DNA of 64,000 bases from Saccopteryx bilineata (GCF_036850765.1 NC_089496.1:47110113-47174112); one strand, 5' to 3'. Counted from the stretch's first letter, positions 47,536 through 60,114 are shown. Made by a program: numbers and translations. Notes: generated by a model from the letters alone, not told the origin.

Positions 47536-48860
47536 ACCTAAAAGCATGCAACAGTGTGGACATTTATAATATCATACTTTTAAATACAGAATGAAACCAA
47601 AACATTTAAATTAATTAGGCAGTGTCATTTGATTGTAGCTGTTCCCAGCTTGATGATTATAATAGGTCTCTAGAAATGGCTAGGTCAGGAATATTCTGTA
47701 GAAGTTTCTGCTGTCTAAGGGATTATTTAGGATATTAAGTAAAGTTGAAACAACTAGAATACCAGAATGAGAGGAAATAGAAAAATGATCAACTTTGTTT
47801 TTGGAGAAGTCAATTAAGTACTTTCTGATAATAAAAAATAATATTATGTATAGTGTTTTTATAACAAAGTTTTTCACATAATTCTTTAAAATTTTATCTT
47901 CATAATATTTGAGTGCCTTTATTATACTTATTTTTAAAGAAGAGTAAAAGGAAACTCAAGGTTGACCAACATTTTGGGGTTGCCTAGCTAATCAACAGTG
48001 AGAATGGAAATTTATATTCATTTCAATTGTAAGTTTTATGCTCTTTCTACTCTTCTATGCTGTTCCCTTGGCAGTTGTATTTCTCAGACAGGTGTCTATT
48101 TGAGAGTGTCTAGGGAGACACCCTGCCATATGTAATTTGTTTTCCCTATGTTGAGACAGTGCATACCCAAATGATTCTGGTGCCCACCTCTGGCTAAAAA
48201 TTATTCTCTCTTCCAGGTTAACTTTCTTTTCCTGTTTCAGTACATCTAAATTAATGCATAGACCATGTGAATAAGACTAAGAATGAGGTTGATAAGTGAT
48301 ACACTGATTCAACTTTTATTGTTCCAGAAATTTAGGCAGATCATCAACACTTTTGAAAAAAGCAGTGCAGCGTAGTGTCCGTTCACAGCCTTGAGTGTGT
48401 CTCCGTTTGATCAGTGCTGGTGGGGAGGGAGACCCGGACTAGCCCGCTCTGGTAGTTACCTCTGGTAGTGTGCCCCTTTCCGCTTTCCCGGTACCAGTTG
48501 TGGCTGGTTAGTAGTCTCTCAATTGTATCCAGTCCTGAATCGTTGACTTCTTATTGCCTGTAGGTAATGTCTTCATGAATGTTTTCAGTAGATTGCCTGA
48601 AGATTTCTAATAATCTCTCCTCAGCTGTGTTGAGGATGCGTCAGTGTCTGGGTTTAGTGTTATTTCCAGACCATGTTCAACTCTGAATGTATCACAGTAC
48701 TAAGCTCAAAACTGAGGAACAAGACAGTGTCATGGTGGGGTTGGAGAGGGGCAGACTCCAGTAAGCCCTCAGGCAGGTAGCAATCACACTGCATAGTGAA
48801 ATTTCAAAAATGAAAAATATTTTCAAAGATACAGACATTCTGTTGGAAAGAAGACTATTT

Positions 48861-49216
48861 TCCCCTTAAGTGAGAAGAGGGGAGGCAGAGAGACAGACTC
48901 CTGCATGCACCCCACCCGCAGGGATTCACCCTCCCTACAGGGCAATGCTCTGCCCATCTGGGCGTTGCTCCATTGCTTGGCAACCAAGCTGTTTTAGCAC
49001 CTGAAGTGAGGCATGGAGCTATCCATCCTCAGTGCCCAAGGCCAGCTTGCTCCAATGGAGCCATAGCTGCAAGAAGGGAAGAGAGAGTTAGAGAGAGAGA
49101 AGGGACAGGAGGAAGGGTGGAGAAGCAGATGGGCGCTTCTCCTGTGTGCCCTGACCCGGAATCAAACCTGGGACACCCACATGCCAGGCCAACGCTCTAT
49201 CACTAAGCCACCGGTC
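48861..49216 (-). mobile_element. VES SINE (long subfamily), diverged
   Basis: The reversed head (CACTAAGCCACCGGTCAG) is at the right and AGGCAGAGAGACAGACTCC at the left. The duplication AGAAGACTATTTT / AGAAGACTCAGTTTT is imperfect. Confidence 0.88.
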
Positions 49217-51761
49217 AGAAGACTCAGTTTTGAAAAATTAAGCCTTTTCTCTTTGAGGCAGTAACTGTGAGGTTTTGCAGTGAACGTGAACTATCATTTA
49301 ACTCATAGTTACTTATCAAAGTGCAGTGGAGTGGGGACAATATACTGTTAACATTGGCTTTTTATTTTCTGAGCAGATATCATTTCACTGGAAACTATTT
49401 ACAGTGGATATTGGGCTACTTCTGTGTTGAAACTAATGTGTTTGGTAGGTTCTTGTATATATTTGTACCGTAACATAGAAAATACAGTTCTGATTATTTT
49501 TCATTACTAAGATTTAGGAAGCTTATGATTAGTATGACTGACTTTAATATGGCATTCTAGATTAAACTAAAAAGATTTTTTTAATTTAGTACTTAGGAAG
49601 TAAAACATCACATTCTTTTATTTTCAGAATTTACTGTTAAAGTCGATATCATTGTTAATTATATGCAGATTGGATTTATCTTTGTTGTACTGTAAATAAA
49701 TTTTCCTAATAAACAAAACAAAACCTTTTAAGCCATTAAAGTTTTCCCAACTTAAAAAATTTTAAAAGCTTATTGCAATAAAGGAATGAGACTTGATAGT
49801 CATAAGTCAACGTAAAACTATCGCAAGACAGTTATTTTTCTGTGAACAGTGAGTTCAGAAGCTTGTGCTTATATTTTTGCTTATATTCATTCGCTGTTGA
49901 GAAGCTATTACATAGACTTATATGGCAAAAGCTGATCCATCTCGTTTTAAAATTTATGATGTTTGAGATTTTATCTTTCATTTGAGACTTAAATCTAGAT
50001 GTTAATGTGTATCCAAATGTAGAAAACGTGAAACCCTATTCTGTTAATCCTAAGACATGCTTTCTCATACTTTGAAAAATGAGATGCATTTTATAATTGA
50101 TTTTGCATCATAGTTTAATGGAGGCTTTTTTTTCTTAACTTGGTGATGTATAAAACTAATGGATAATAATCACTGATGTTTTAGGCTTATAAATAGTGAT
50201 TTTTAAAAAAGTTTATAATGTATATCTTTGTGGGGAAAAAATATCTTAAGTGCTGAGAATACGCCATATTTTTTGGAATTACAGACATTTAGCATTTCCT
50301 TCAGATTCTTTTCTTTTTGTTCTCCCTACTATCATCCTAGTGTCAAATCGAAACTAGTTAGTAATGAGTTTGATGTTCTTTATTCACCGGAAACAAGTCC
50401 AGGGATTAGGGGTGTACGTAGCCTAACTAGCACTTCCTGAAGGATTTTGGGCAAAGTGACTTTTATAAAGTATTAGAAGAGACAGTAAGAAATGGCATGA
50501 TTAGCTAGGAAGTCAGCTAGCTGGTATTGTTTTCTAGAATAAGGTAAACTTCTAAAACTGAGTTGAAGGACTGTGATTGATGTTAGGTTTCCTTGACAGC
50601 GAGGTGTTCCCCATCTGTGCAGGGTGATTTAGTTTTAGATTTGTGACATGGGCAGGTCCCCTAGTGTGGCCTCCATTTTGTGGATCCCATCTACCAATCA
50701 ACTTAACCACTAGTCAGGTACTTTATATTCCCACTATCTGTGGAAAGCTGTCAAGAATTAAAGAAAGAGAAATGGAGATCAAGAGGAGGAGGCAAGACTT
50801 GGGATTGGGGGTGGGGCCTCCAGGGTTAGTGAAGAGACAAGTGGGGGAAGACACTTGAGGGGGACATTAATAAGCAGCATATTTTCTTTACCCAGCTATA
50901 CTTACCTAGAAATCTTTTCCTGCTTAAGTCTGTGGTTGTGGCAGATTAGCTTGTGAGCTACTCAGTAAACTAAAATCACCGCAGCCCTATTCTAGCTTTC
51001 CAAAAGCACAAACCCTCCTTGCCAAGGGCTCTTGTTCTCTTTGGAAGTGGCTGTCACCCTCCAGCCTGCCAAGTAAGTCATCCGCTGGTGCCTCCGTGTT
51101 TCCTCTTCATGTGCTGTCTCGAAGTGAGTAACTTGACGAGGAACTACTTATAGGGTGTGTTTTTTTTTACAAGGAATTTTTATAGTTATGCCCAATTAAG
51201 TTTGTTGGGTTTTTGTAGTACAAATACTTACTTTCCGGAAACTTTCTTACCTTACTCTGTCTTCAGCATTTAGGTAGAGATTAGTGCAGTCTTTCCCCTT
51301 CAGCTTATTTGATTTTTATTCCCCAAACAGTAATTTATTTATTTATGGTGTAGAATCATATTGCATGTTCCCGCCTTAGCCTTCTGTAAGCTCACTGAGA
51401 GAGTGCGCTCAGTTTCTGTCTGCAGTCATGGCGTGGCTAACTCCCCCCGGGGGAAGTCCACAGAGCCTGCCGGGCTGCTGTGCTCGGTTTTAGATAAGAG
51501 CCCTTTACAAACTAAACATTACCATTAACAAACATTAAACTAAAATTTCAGTATAAAACATAAATCGAAAGAATCTTTCCCTTTTCTTTCTTTCTTTTTT
51601 TTTTTTAAGGAATTGTTGCCTTATAAATGAGTTTTAGGCATTAGGGTATTTTGTTAGGGCCCTCTAGAAGCCATTGTCGTTGCTGCCTGGAGTGGACGCA
51701 TTGTCCTGGAAGAGAAGGAAGAAGAGTAGTTGCACCCAGTGTCAGAAATCCTCCTATGTTT

Positions 51762-52088
51762 AAAAAAAACTTATTTATTTACTTTCTGTGACAGAGAAAG
51801 GGACAGATAGGGACAGACAGGCAGGGAGAGAGATGAGAAGCATCAATTCTTCGTTGCAGCACCTTAGTTTTTTATTGATTGCTTTCTTATATGTGCCTTG
51901 ACGGGGGGGGGGGCGGCTCCAGCAGAGTGAGTGACCCCTTGCTCAAGCCGGTGACATTAGGCTCAAGCCAGCAACCCTGTACTCAAGTGGTGAACCCATG
52001 CTCAAGCTGGTGACCTCAGGGTTTCGAACCTGGGTCCTCTGTGTCCCAGACCAATGCTCTATCCACTGCGCCACTGCCCGGTCTGGCC
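51762..52088 (-). mobile_element. VES-type SINE (~330-bp subfamily)
   Basis: The reversed head (GCGCCACTGCCCGGTCTGG) is at the right end, with GCTCAAGC-containing body repeats. The duplication is GAAATCCTCCTATGTTT / GAAATCCTCATGTTTTT. It lies about 550 bp upstream of ZNRF2 exon 3. Confidence 0.93.
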
Positions 52089-52636
52089 GAAATCCTCATG
52101 TTTTTGAAGTCCTTTAGAGAATCTACACAAAAGCTTTGATCTAGCTATCTTTGCATTTTCTTGGGTTAAACAGGCTTTTTTTTAAAGCCCTATATTCGGG
52201 ATGATTTCTCTATGATTTATCTAATTTTGTTATTTTAGAGTTTTAAAAATTGTAAGAGTATTTTCATGCCTTTTCGGCCACATTGCACTCTAAACCTCTT
52301 AACTGTCTTGAGCACCAAATTAATATTGATTAATAGGAGAAGAAAAATGAATTCCAAATGACACATAACTGACTTATGCTCAGGTTGTATAGTAAAAAGT
52401 CCTTTGCAAGTTGGAGGACCCTGCACTACTCCTGCTTAGTGTTCACCTCAATGAGATGGAAACAGAGACAGTGTCTGTAAGGAAAGGTTAATGTATTCAC
52501 TGATTGATGATCAGTATTTCAAATACGGGTGCTGAGTTTTACATATTCTGACAAAGTAACACCAGTCCCTGCTCTTTAAAGTAGCGTTCACGTAATCGTT
52601 TTCGTTCTGTCCTGAATTCGTTTTGCTTCCCCCCAG

Positions 52637-52742
52637 AGGATGTCCTGAGTAAAGACGCCGGGGAGTGTGCAATATGCCTGGAGGACCTGCAGCAGGGGGA
52701 CACGATCGCACGCCTGCCGTGCCTGTGCATCTACCACAAAGG
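52637..52742 (+). CDS. ZNRF2: ZNRF2 exon 3 (first part of RING finger)
   Basis: This coding exon of 106 bp has a CCCCCCAG acceptor ending at 52636 and a GTGAGT donor at 52743. Its first two bases complete the Glu codon split from exon 2, and the frame continues DVLSKDAGECAICLEDLQQG and on to IARLPCLCIYHK. It supplies the first RING ligands: the Cys pair in CAIC, the Cys in LPC, and the Cys and His in CIYH. The exon ends with two bases of a Gly codon completed in exon 4, so the reading frame closes perfectly over both introns. The RING recruits a ubiquitin-charged E2 enzyme. Lys-Gly after CIYH and Ala in CAIC favour ZNRF2 over ZNRF1, which from memory reads Lys-Ser and CVIC. The Asp in LEDLQQ may be a lineage change from Glu. 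Confidence 0.97.
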
Positions 52743-54034
52743 GTGAGTCTGTCCCGCTGACCCAGGGGGTTGGAGTGAAGGTCTTCCTCAGAGTGTCAGT
52801 GTAATTAAAACCCCGAAAAACTGAAAAGTTGATCAATTTGACTATATTAAAATTTAAAACTTTCTATTGATTGATTGATTGCATTCACATAGATTCTAGT
52901 GTCTCCCTGAATAAATTTAAAACTTCCTTGTGTTACAATATTGTGCAAAAGTAAAGAACTAGACTTCAGACTAAGAATTTTTTTCAATACACACGCAGCA
53001 GAGGTTTGGTACCTGAAACAATACTCTTTTTCAGTGACTTTCTATGCAGCTAGCTGATTGCAGTTGGTAGATGGGAGGATGGTGACAGTGTCACGAATGA
53101 CGTGGTCTTCCTGGCTCGTCCACAGTATTTCTGAGCACATGAGTGTTTTGCCCCATCAGATGGAAGCATGTGTGGAAGACCCTGAAGACCCCATTCTCTG
53201 AGCGGTCTTGGCTCTGCTCAGTGAGCCCCTGGGCTGTGTTCTGGAACTGCTTGCTTGCTTCATAGTTCTCACGTTCTGTGCCGTGGCTCGTGTCCACATC
53301 CGCCAGCAGTATCCGTCCTTCCTCAGTTCTCTTCCTGTCAGGTTAACTGCACCCTTCTTACAGATCCTATATGTACATGGTATTTTATTTGTTTGGAACA
53401 CACATCTTTGTTCTAGTTACAAGGTTGCATTGTTTTGGTTGTCTGCTTTTATCCTGTGTTTTTCCTGTAAATCCTGTTTTATTACATGATTTTGTAGAAA
53501 GCAAGTGCCATCAGAAATGTGTGTATCATATTAGAGTTGAAATATCTGGATAACTTCCTACAGATTTTTTTTTTAAGACAAATCAAAATTAAAAATTTGG
53601 CAAAAATTCTTAACAGGTCAGAGAAAGGGAACCCCAAATGGCCAGGAAACATACAACTATAAGTTGGTAGCCTTGGCAGATTGCTCTCTAATAGCTGGAT
53701 TCTGTACATATCCTGTCCTACACCTCAGTGATTCCAGGCTAAGGGTCTGCCCAGGGGGACTCCTGCTTCAGTGCTCTAGGACCGGGGTACTCCTCAGTGT
53801 GTGCAGGTCCAGGGGGAGGGCGGAGCTTCTGCCAGAACATAAATCAGTATAATGCTGTCTTCACTGAGGAAGTCATCCGATGATTTTTTTTTTTAATTTT
53901 TAATTAAAACTGGGTGTTTAGTGGCAAAATAAGCCTCTTGTCTCCCTGAGGACTAGCAATAAACAGCTTGTAGATTAGCACTGTGTCTGTGGACAACACT
54001 GCACTGAGCCATGTCATCTTGGAAAGTGTCTGTC

Positions 54035-54380
54035 AGTAAAAGAATGGATACATAAATTGTAGTGTGCTTATATAGTGGAGTACTGTCTGCAATGAAGATG
54101 TAAAAACCAGAGCCCTACTCATTAACAGTTGCAAATCTCAAATTGATTTTACAAAGCAGAAGAAATGTACTTTATGGTAGCATTTATATAAAATTTAAGA
54201 CCTGGAAACAGTACTATATGTTGTTTTGAAATATGCACATACATAATTACAGAATAAGAAAACTACCTAAGAATGAAAAGCACCAAATTCAGGACAGTGA
54301 TTTTTTTGGCTGGTGTTAGGAGAAGCGAATATAATGTTTAAAGAATGTGGGTTGATAGCAATTTATGTTAGAAGAAGCTG
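54035..54380 (+). mobile_element. Old L1 3' fragment
   Basis: AATGGATACATAAATTGTAG, AGTGGAGTACTGTCTGCAAT and GTAGCATTTATATAAAATT correspond to the L1 ORF2 3' end and following UTR in + orientation. Confidence 0.7.
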
Positions 54381-54869
54381 TAGTTTTTAGTGATTACTTT
54401 CTCAAGATGAGGCAAAATTACATGGTTGTAAAATAAGTTCCCACTTTCCAAATCGTAGAAGTACGGAGAACTGTTAACACATCTAGAGGGTTTTGTTCAG
54501 TTCTCAGTACTTGGTTTTCAGAGATGCTCTGGTAGACCAGGGACCTCGAGACCCAAGTGAGGAGGGCAGAGAGCAGCCTGAACAATGTCATAGCTGTTAG
54601 ATCAGGCACGTTTGTTTAGACAACAAAAGTGTCCTAAGTATTTCAAAGATTACCATGTGGCTGAGATACTTGATCTTTGTTCCTTTTAATTTCATCCAGC
54701 GTTTTAGCTGCTCTATCAGCCTGTTAGGACACGAGAATGATAAGTACTAATTTTGCCCTTCCGCGTATTAGCCAAGCTGTCTTGCTCTGTGGCTCCTGCA
54801 AACCTGACGTGTGTCAACAAGGAAAATGTTAAACAGTTTGAATCCTGCTTGGGTAACATCCTAACTGTT

Positions 54870-55105
54870 GGGCAAGGCCTGGAGTTTCTCATCAGCCACA
54901 GAGAAGTGGAGCTTTCTGCAGTAATGGGCGTGTTCTGTATCCCTCCTGTCCAGGAGAGGAGCCACTAGCCGTGGGGCTGCTGAGCACTGAAATGTGGCTA
55001 ATGTGACTGAGGAGCTGCAGTTTTCGTTCATTAAACCTTAATGAATTTAAGTTTAAACAGCCACATGTGGCATGTGCCTGCTATGTGGAACAGTGCAGGT
55101 CTACA
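54870..55105 (+). mobile_element. MER3-like hAT element
   Basis: GGAGCTTTCTGCAGTAATG, GCACTGAAATGTGGCTAATG and CAGCCACATGTGGCATGTG follow MER3 block order. A + orientation partner of the copy at 47 kb. Confidence 0.7.
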
Positions 55106-55547
55106 TGAGCGTAATTATGTACACTTCTAATAAAATCATGAAACATTTCATAAATGCGAGTGGGTGGTAATACACTCATTTGTGTATACATGTGTATTGC
55201 AGGGTGGAGAAGAATTAAAATCAGTATTTAATACATATAAATATGGTATTTTAAAATGTGCTGTGGTATTGGATATGAACAGGTTGATATCTGCATAAAT
55301 GCATAACTATTTTGAAGAGAGGTAGCTTTCCAGATTTGTCATTTGATTCGAATACGTCTTGGTAAATTGGCTGTTCTTTAGGTAATCTTTCTATAATGGT
55401 TGTCATTTAAACTTGAAAGCACTTTATAAGATATTTTGCAAAGATTATTTTGTTAACTTGCTTAGAATAATCAAAATGTAATAAACACATCATTATCTTT
55501 TACTTATATATATACCAAATGCAATAATTTAAAATACTTAATTTTTC

Positions 55548-56237
55548 GCCTAACCGGGCGGTGGCGCAATGGATCGAGTGTCAGACTGGGATGCGGAGGG
55601 CCCAGGTTCGAGACCCCGAGGTTGCCAGCTTGAGTGCGGGCTCATCTGGTTTGAGCAAAGCTCAACAGCTTGGACCCAAGGTCGCTGGCTCGAGCAAGGG
55701 GTTACTCCAGGGGTAGTTAACCTTTTTATACCTACTGCCCACTTTTGTATCTCTGTTAGTAGTAAAATTTTCTAACCACCCACTAGTTCCACAGTAATGG
55801 TGATTTATAAAGTAGGGAAGTAACTTTACTTTATAAAATTTATAAGGCAGAGTTTACAGCAAGTTAAAGCATATAATAATAACTACTTACCAAGTACTTT
55901 ATGTCGGATTTTCACTAAGTTTGGCAGAATAAATCTTTATAAAACAACTTACTATAGTTAAATCTATCTTTTTATTTATACTTTGGTTGCTCTGCTACCG
56001 CCCACCATGAAAGCTGGAACGCCCACTAGTGGGCGGTAGGGACCAGGTTGACTACCACTGGTCGGTCTGCTGAAGGCCCGCGGTCAAGGCACATATGAGA
56101 AAGCAATCAATGAACAACTAAGGTGTCACAGCGAAAAATTGATGACTGATGCTTCTCATCTCTCTTCATTCCTGTCTGTCCCTATCTATCCCTCTCTCTG
56201 ACTCTCTCTCTGTCTCTGTAAAAATAAATAAATAAAT
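55548..56237 (+). mobile_element. VES-type SINE (~330-bp subfamily) split by a DNA element
   Basis: The head GCCTAACCGGGCGGTGGC is at the left and an A-rich AAATAAATAAATAAA tail at the right. A 17-bp exact duplication AAAATACTTAATTTTTC lies at 55531-55547 and 56238-56254. The body breaks at 55707 and resumes at about 56062. Confidence 0.94.
55708..56061. mobile_element. MITE-like DNA element inserted into a SINE; superfamily unresolved
   Basis: The ends CAGGGGTAGTTAACCTTTTT and CCAGTGGTAGTCAACCTGG (rc of right end) are imperfect inverted repeats, each followed by a CTACTGCCCAC / CTACCGCCCAC block. Comparison with uninterrupted SINE copies shows at most a TC dinucleotide duplicated, so neither an 8-bp (hAT), TA (mariner) nor TTAA (piggyBac) duplication is evident. 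Confidence 0.8.
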
Positions 56238-56360
56238 AAAATACTTAATTTTTCTTTTGCAAAAATATATTCAAGTTAAGAAGTAAGCATTTTATTGTGG
56301 CTGTATGATGTAAATAATTAAACATAAGTGTCTCACTTGTCTGGTTTTATTCTTTTCTAG

Positions 56361-56418
56361 CTGCATAGATGAATGGTTTGAAGTAAATAGATCTTGCCCT
56401 GAGCACCCTTCAGATTAA
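56361..56418 (+). CDS. ZNRF2: ZNRF2 exon 4, C-terminal coding part (end of RING, stop)
   Basis: The acceptor TTCTAG ends at 56360. The first base completes the Gly codon from exon 3, and the frame reads CIDEWFEVNRSCPEHPSD before TAA at 56416-56418. This supplies the last RING ligands: the Cys of GCID and the Cys and His of SCPEH. It also gives the usual ZNRF2 C-terminus, a few residues after the last ligand. Gly-Cys-Ile-Asp-Glu-Trp identifies ZNRF2 rather than ZNRF1, where I recall Ser for Gly and Ser for Glu. A GTAATT donor at 56441 follows TTTTGTAG, so exon 4 probably ends at 56440 with 22 bp of 3' UTR and the remaining UTR is spliced on. No frameshift or premature stop is visible across the three coding exons. 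Confidence 0.97.
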
Positions 56419-56531
56419 GCATCAGCTTCCTGTTTTGTAGGTAATTCTTTCTCTTTCTGTTTTATTTCTTTTAAACGTGTTATCTAAATTATACATTCTT
56501 AGCTACCATTTTCATTCAGTCATTCATTCAT

Positions 56532-56582
56532 AGAGAGAGAGAGAGAGAGAGAGAGTGTGTGTGTGTGTGTGTATGTGTGTGT
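56532..56582. repeat. (GA)n(TG)n compound microsatellite
   Basis: A GA run is directly followed by a TG run, shortly after ZNRF2 exon 4. Confidence 0.95.
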
Positions 56583-56924
56583 TCATTCGTTCCAAACATT
56601 GTGTTAGACTACTCTGTGGGAAACTAATGTTAAAAGGTACATAAAAAGTAACTTTATTGAGTAATTTTTACATTCTTGCTACTTTTAATACACATTAGCA
56701 TATTTAATTTTTTATTTAATACTTTATAAAAGAAAACATGGAGTGCATATCATGACTCCATTTTACCAGTGAGAAATCTGAGGGTGAAAGGTCCCAGGAC
56801 TTTAAGGAGCAGGTTGCACCAGCAGTCCAAGGTCATGCAGTAAACAGTCAGCTTTTACACTGTCACTCGTGGCTTCCCAGGTGTGTTCTTAGGTAATGTA
56901 ATATTACCATTCTAATCATTATAG

Positions 56925-57185
56925 TTAGTATTTATATTGCATTCTTATGCAGGCCTTGTTGAAGCATTTTACATCTATTAATAACCGTATCTGGTTGTTA
57001 TAACAACACTTTGAGCTCAATACTCCTAATTATTCTCATTATGCAGAGGAGGAAATTAAAAAACTTAACTTTAAGAAATTAAGAAACTACACAGAAGTTA
57101 AGAAACTTAACTTTTCAGGGTCACATAGCCAGTTCCTGGTAGAGCTCGAATTTGAATCCAGGCATTCTGGTTCCAAAGATTGGGG
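56925..57185 (+). mobile_element. MIR SINE, nearly full-length
   Basis: TTATGCAGGCCTTGTTGAAG, ATTCTCATTATGCAGAGGAG, GGTCACATAGCCAGTTCC and CTCGAATTTGAATCCAGGC follow MIR order from the middle to the 3' half. A second, weaker MIR-like block lies at 56740-56870. Confidence 0.8.
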
Positions 57186-57864
57186 TCTTAGCTGTTTTGC
57201 TGTTAGTAGGTAGGAGCATTTTCTTCAAAAAGTTGCGTCATAGATTTATTAGTTTAATTTTATCTTCCACCTTTGCATCCTCAGCTTATAATATAGTACC
57301 CACCTATATAGTAGGCAAAAAAAAAAATTTTTTTTTTTAAGAATTGCATTTAAACCAAGTACAAGTTTGTTTTGCTCTGCTGATTTAGTGGATTTATGAC
57401 TGCATTATCTGAAAATATTTCAGGAATTAAATAACCTCACCTAACTATTGCCTTCTTTCATACTCCATGAAGTGAATTCATTGGCATCATTTCACTTTGA
57501 AAAAATAGTTAATTGCTATCTTATATATAGGAAAAGCTTTTTTGACAAGACTTACAGAAATGAAATAAAGTACTGGTTAGCCAGCCTGGAACTGTCTCAG
57601 AAGTTGTTGAAATCTCTGTGTTCCGAGACTGAAGACGTCAGTGACAGCAGTCTTTTCTGAGTGTCTAGGCCTGAAGGCCGGGAGCTAGAGGAGACAGGAT
57701 CCTGAGGTCTGATTCTGTGTCCCTCCCATTTCCTTTTGTTTCAGTAATTCCTGGTATTGAATTTGAGGTTTTGAATTAATAAATATATTCAAGGAGTTCT
57801 GTTGCTCTCATGAGGGTAATGTAACAGCAGCAGATTAGAGTGTTGACCAGGGAGGCCTGAGGGG

Positions 57865-60114
57865 TAGGCGTGCTCTGGGGACATGGTAGGCTTTGTTTCA
57901 GACCCTGCAGTCAAGTGAGTGTCACAGTAAAGGGGGTCACACACATTTTTTGGTTTCCCAGTGTATATGTTAAGTTTATATCGCACTGTAGTCTATTAAG
58001 TGTGCAGTAACTTATATTCTTAAAAAAACCAAACACACATCCTTAATAATACTTTATTGCCAAAAATTGCTAGCCATCACCTGAGCTTTCAGCGAGGGCT
58101 TTTGCTGGTGGAGTGTCTTGCATCTATGATAAGGGAGCTAACTCATTGCGGTGGCAGCTGCAGTTCCTTAAAAATAAGGCAGCCAGTAAAGTTTGCTGTG
58201 TCCACTGACTGTTCGTGATCAGTCCCTCAGCAGTCTGCAACACTGTTTGATAGCATTTCACTCACAATAGAACTTCTTTCAAAATTGGAATCATCAGTCC
58301 TCTCACACCCTGCCCATGTTATCAACTAAATTTCTGTAATCTTTGAAGTCCTTTGCTGCCGTTTCAACAGCCCTCACATGTCTCCCCAGGAGTAGTTTTC
58401 ATCTCAGGAAACTGCTTTCTTTGCTCATCCATCGGAAGTAATTCCTCACCTGTTAAAGATTTATCGTGAAATTACAACTCAGTCTCATCCTCAAGCTTTG
58501 CGTCTAATTCTGGTTCCCTCGCTGTTTTCCCCCTGCAGCCACTTCCTCCCCTGAACCCCTGAACCCTCAGAACCCTCCCTGACAGTTGGAATCAGCTTCT
58601 TCCAAACTCCTGTCAGTATTGCTATTTTGCCTTCCCATGAAGCAGTGATGTTCTTAACGGCATCTATAGTGGTGAATAAGGATTCACCAGAAGGGTTTCA
58701 ATTCACTTTGCCCAAATCCATCAGATTCGGAAGGACTGGCAGATGGAGCCTTATGACATGTATTTCTTGAGTAAGACTTGAAAGTCAAAATTAGTCTTGA
58801 TCCCTGAGCTGCAGAATGGATGCTGTGTTAATAGCATGAAAAACAACATTAATCTTATTGTCCATCTCCATTAGCTGTCTTGGGTGACCAGGGGCACTGT
58901 CAGTGAGTAGTACTGTTTTGAAAGGAATCTTTATTTCTGAGCAGTAAGTCTCAACGGTGGGCTTAAAATATGCTATAAACAGATGTGCTGTCATCCAGAC
59001 CTAGTTGTTCCATTGATGGAGCAGGGGCAGAATAGATTTAGCATAATTCTTAAGGGTCCTAGGATTTTCAGGATGGTCAGTGAGCATGAGCCCCTCACAA
59101 GAGAGTCAGCTTGTCCTTTGAAGCTTTGAAGCCAGGCATTAACTTTCTTCTCTAGCTATGAAACTCCTAGATGGTATCTATAAGGCTGTTTCTTCACTGC
59201 AGCTCTGTTGGAGAGGGAGCCACCTTCTCTAATCATCTCGCGGGAGCCTCTGAGAACCTGCTGGGGCTTCTCCATCAGCACCTGCTGCTGTGCCTTGCAC
59301 TTGGCTGTCATGGAGACGGCGTCTTCCCTCCAACCTCAGGAACCTCTGATGGCTTCCACCTCGGCAGCTTCCTCCCCTCTCTCAGCCTTCATGGAGTGGG
59401 AGAGAGTCAGGGCCTTGCTCTGACTAGGGCTTGGCTCGGGAGTGTGGCTGGCTTGATATTCTCTCCGGACCACTAGCACTTTGTCCAGACTGGCAGGAAG
59501 GCAGTTCCGTGCTCTTATCATCTGCGTTCTCTGGAGGGAGCAGCACTTGGTTTCCTTCGGGAGCTTTTCCTTTGCGCTCCCGGCTGGGCTGACTGGTGCG
59601 GGCTTCCTCGCGGCCTGTCTCAGCCTTCTCCGGGCCTTCCTCACTGATCCTTTCTGGCTTCTGCATTAGTGAGAGCTGTGACTCGCCCTTTTACCTGAGC
59701 GCCCTGAGGCACTGTAGGGTTATTAATTGGCTAAATTGCAATATTGTTGTGTCTTGGAGAATAGGGAGGTCTGAGGTCAGGGAGCGAGACTGGGGAAGAG
59801 GCAGTGGCTGGAGCAGTCAGAACACACAACATCTGTCAGGCTCATTGTCTTACATGGGTGTGGTTTGTGGCGTCCCAAAACAGTTACCATAGTCACATCA
59901 AAGATCACTGGTCCCAGGTCATCATAACAAATGCAGTAATAAAGAGAAAGTTTGAAATACTGCGAGAATTACCAAAATGCAACACAGAGACATGAAGTGA
60001 ACAGATGCTGCTGGAAAAATGGTTCCAGCAGACTTGTTGACACAGGTTGCTGTGGACCTTCAGTTTTTAAAAGCAGTTTCTGTAGCACAGTAAAGTGCAG
60101 TGTGCTTGTAACTG
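57865..60114 (-). mobile_element. Tigger1-like pogo transposon, near full length, antisense
   Basis: In reverse complement the sequence follows Tigger1 from its terminal repeat, through the 5' UTR, to the transposase and the other terminal repeat. Recognisable + strand blocks are ACTTTATTGCCAAAAATTGC near 58050 (3' UTR), ATTTTTTGGTTTCCCAGTG near 57940, and CACAACATCTGTCAGG near 59825. At 2.25 kb it is slightly shorter than the usual ~2.4 kb. Tigger1 is an old eutherian pogo family, so this should be shared with other placental mammals unless inserted independently. Confidence 0.88.
58060..59650 (-). pseudogene. Decayed pogo/Tigger transposase
   Basis: On the - strand, 58791-58994 reads [20 protein letters not shown] followed by [12 protein letters not shown], which is the central DDE segment of Tigger transposase and keeps one catalytic Asp. 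Further coding-like pieces at 59336-59666 correspond to the region upstream of the DDE domain, in other frames. Many stops and shifts separate them, so the gene is dead. Confidence 0.85.

Larger units (their letters stand above)
29144..52636 (+). other. ZNRF2: ZNRF2 intron 2
   Basis: The donor GTAAGT at 29144 and the acceptor CCCCAG ending at 52636 join two exons in matching phase. Outside the listed repeats, 29144-30690, 31910-33100, 34400-35130, 36330-36800, 36990-38690, 39330-40260, 41030-41680, 46150-46930, 47540-48860 and 49220-51760 hold nothing I can identify. 41030-41500 and 31600-31900 look LTR-like but could not be matched to any family. Confidence 0.9.
52743..56360 (+). other. ZNRF2: ZNRF2 intron 3
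   Basis: This short intron has GTGAGT and TTCTAG boundaries and splits a Gly codon inside the RING finger. It contains an L1 3' fragment, a MER3-like element and a SINE interrupted by a DNA transposon. The parts 52743-54030 and 55110-55545 show no recognisable element. Confidence 0.9.
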
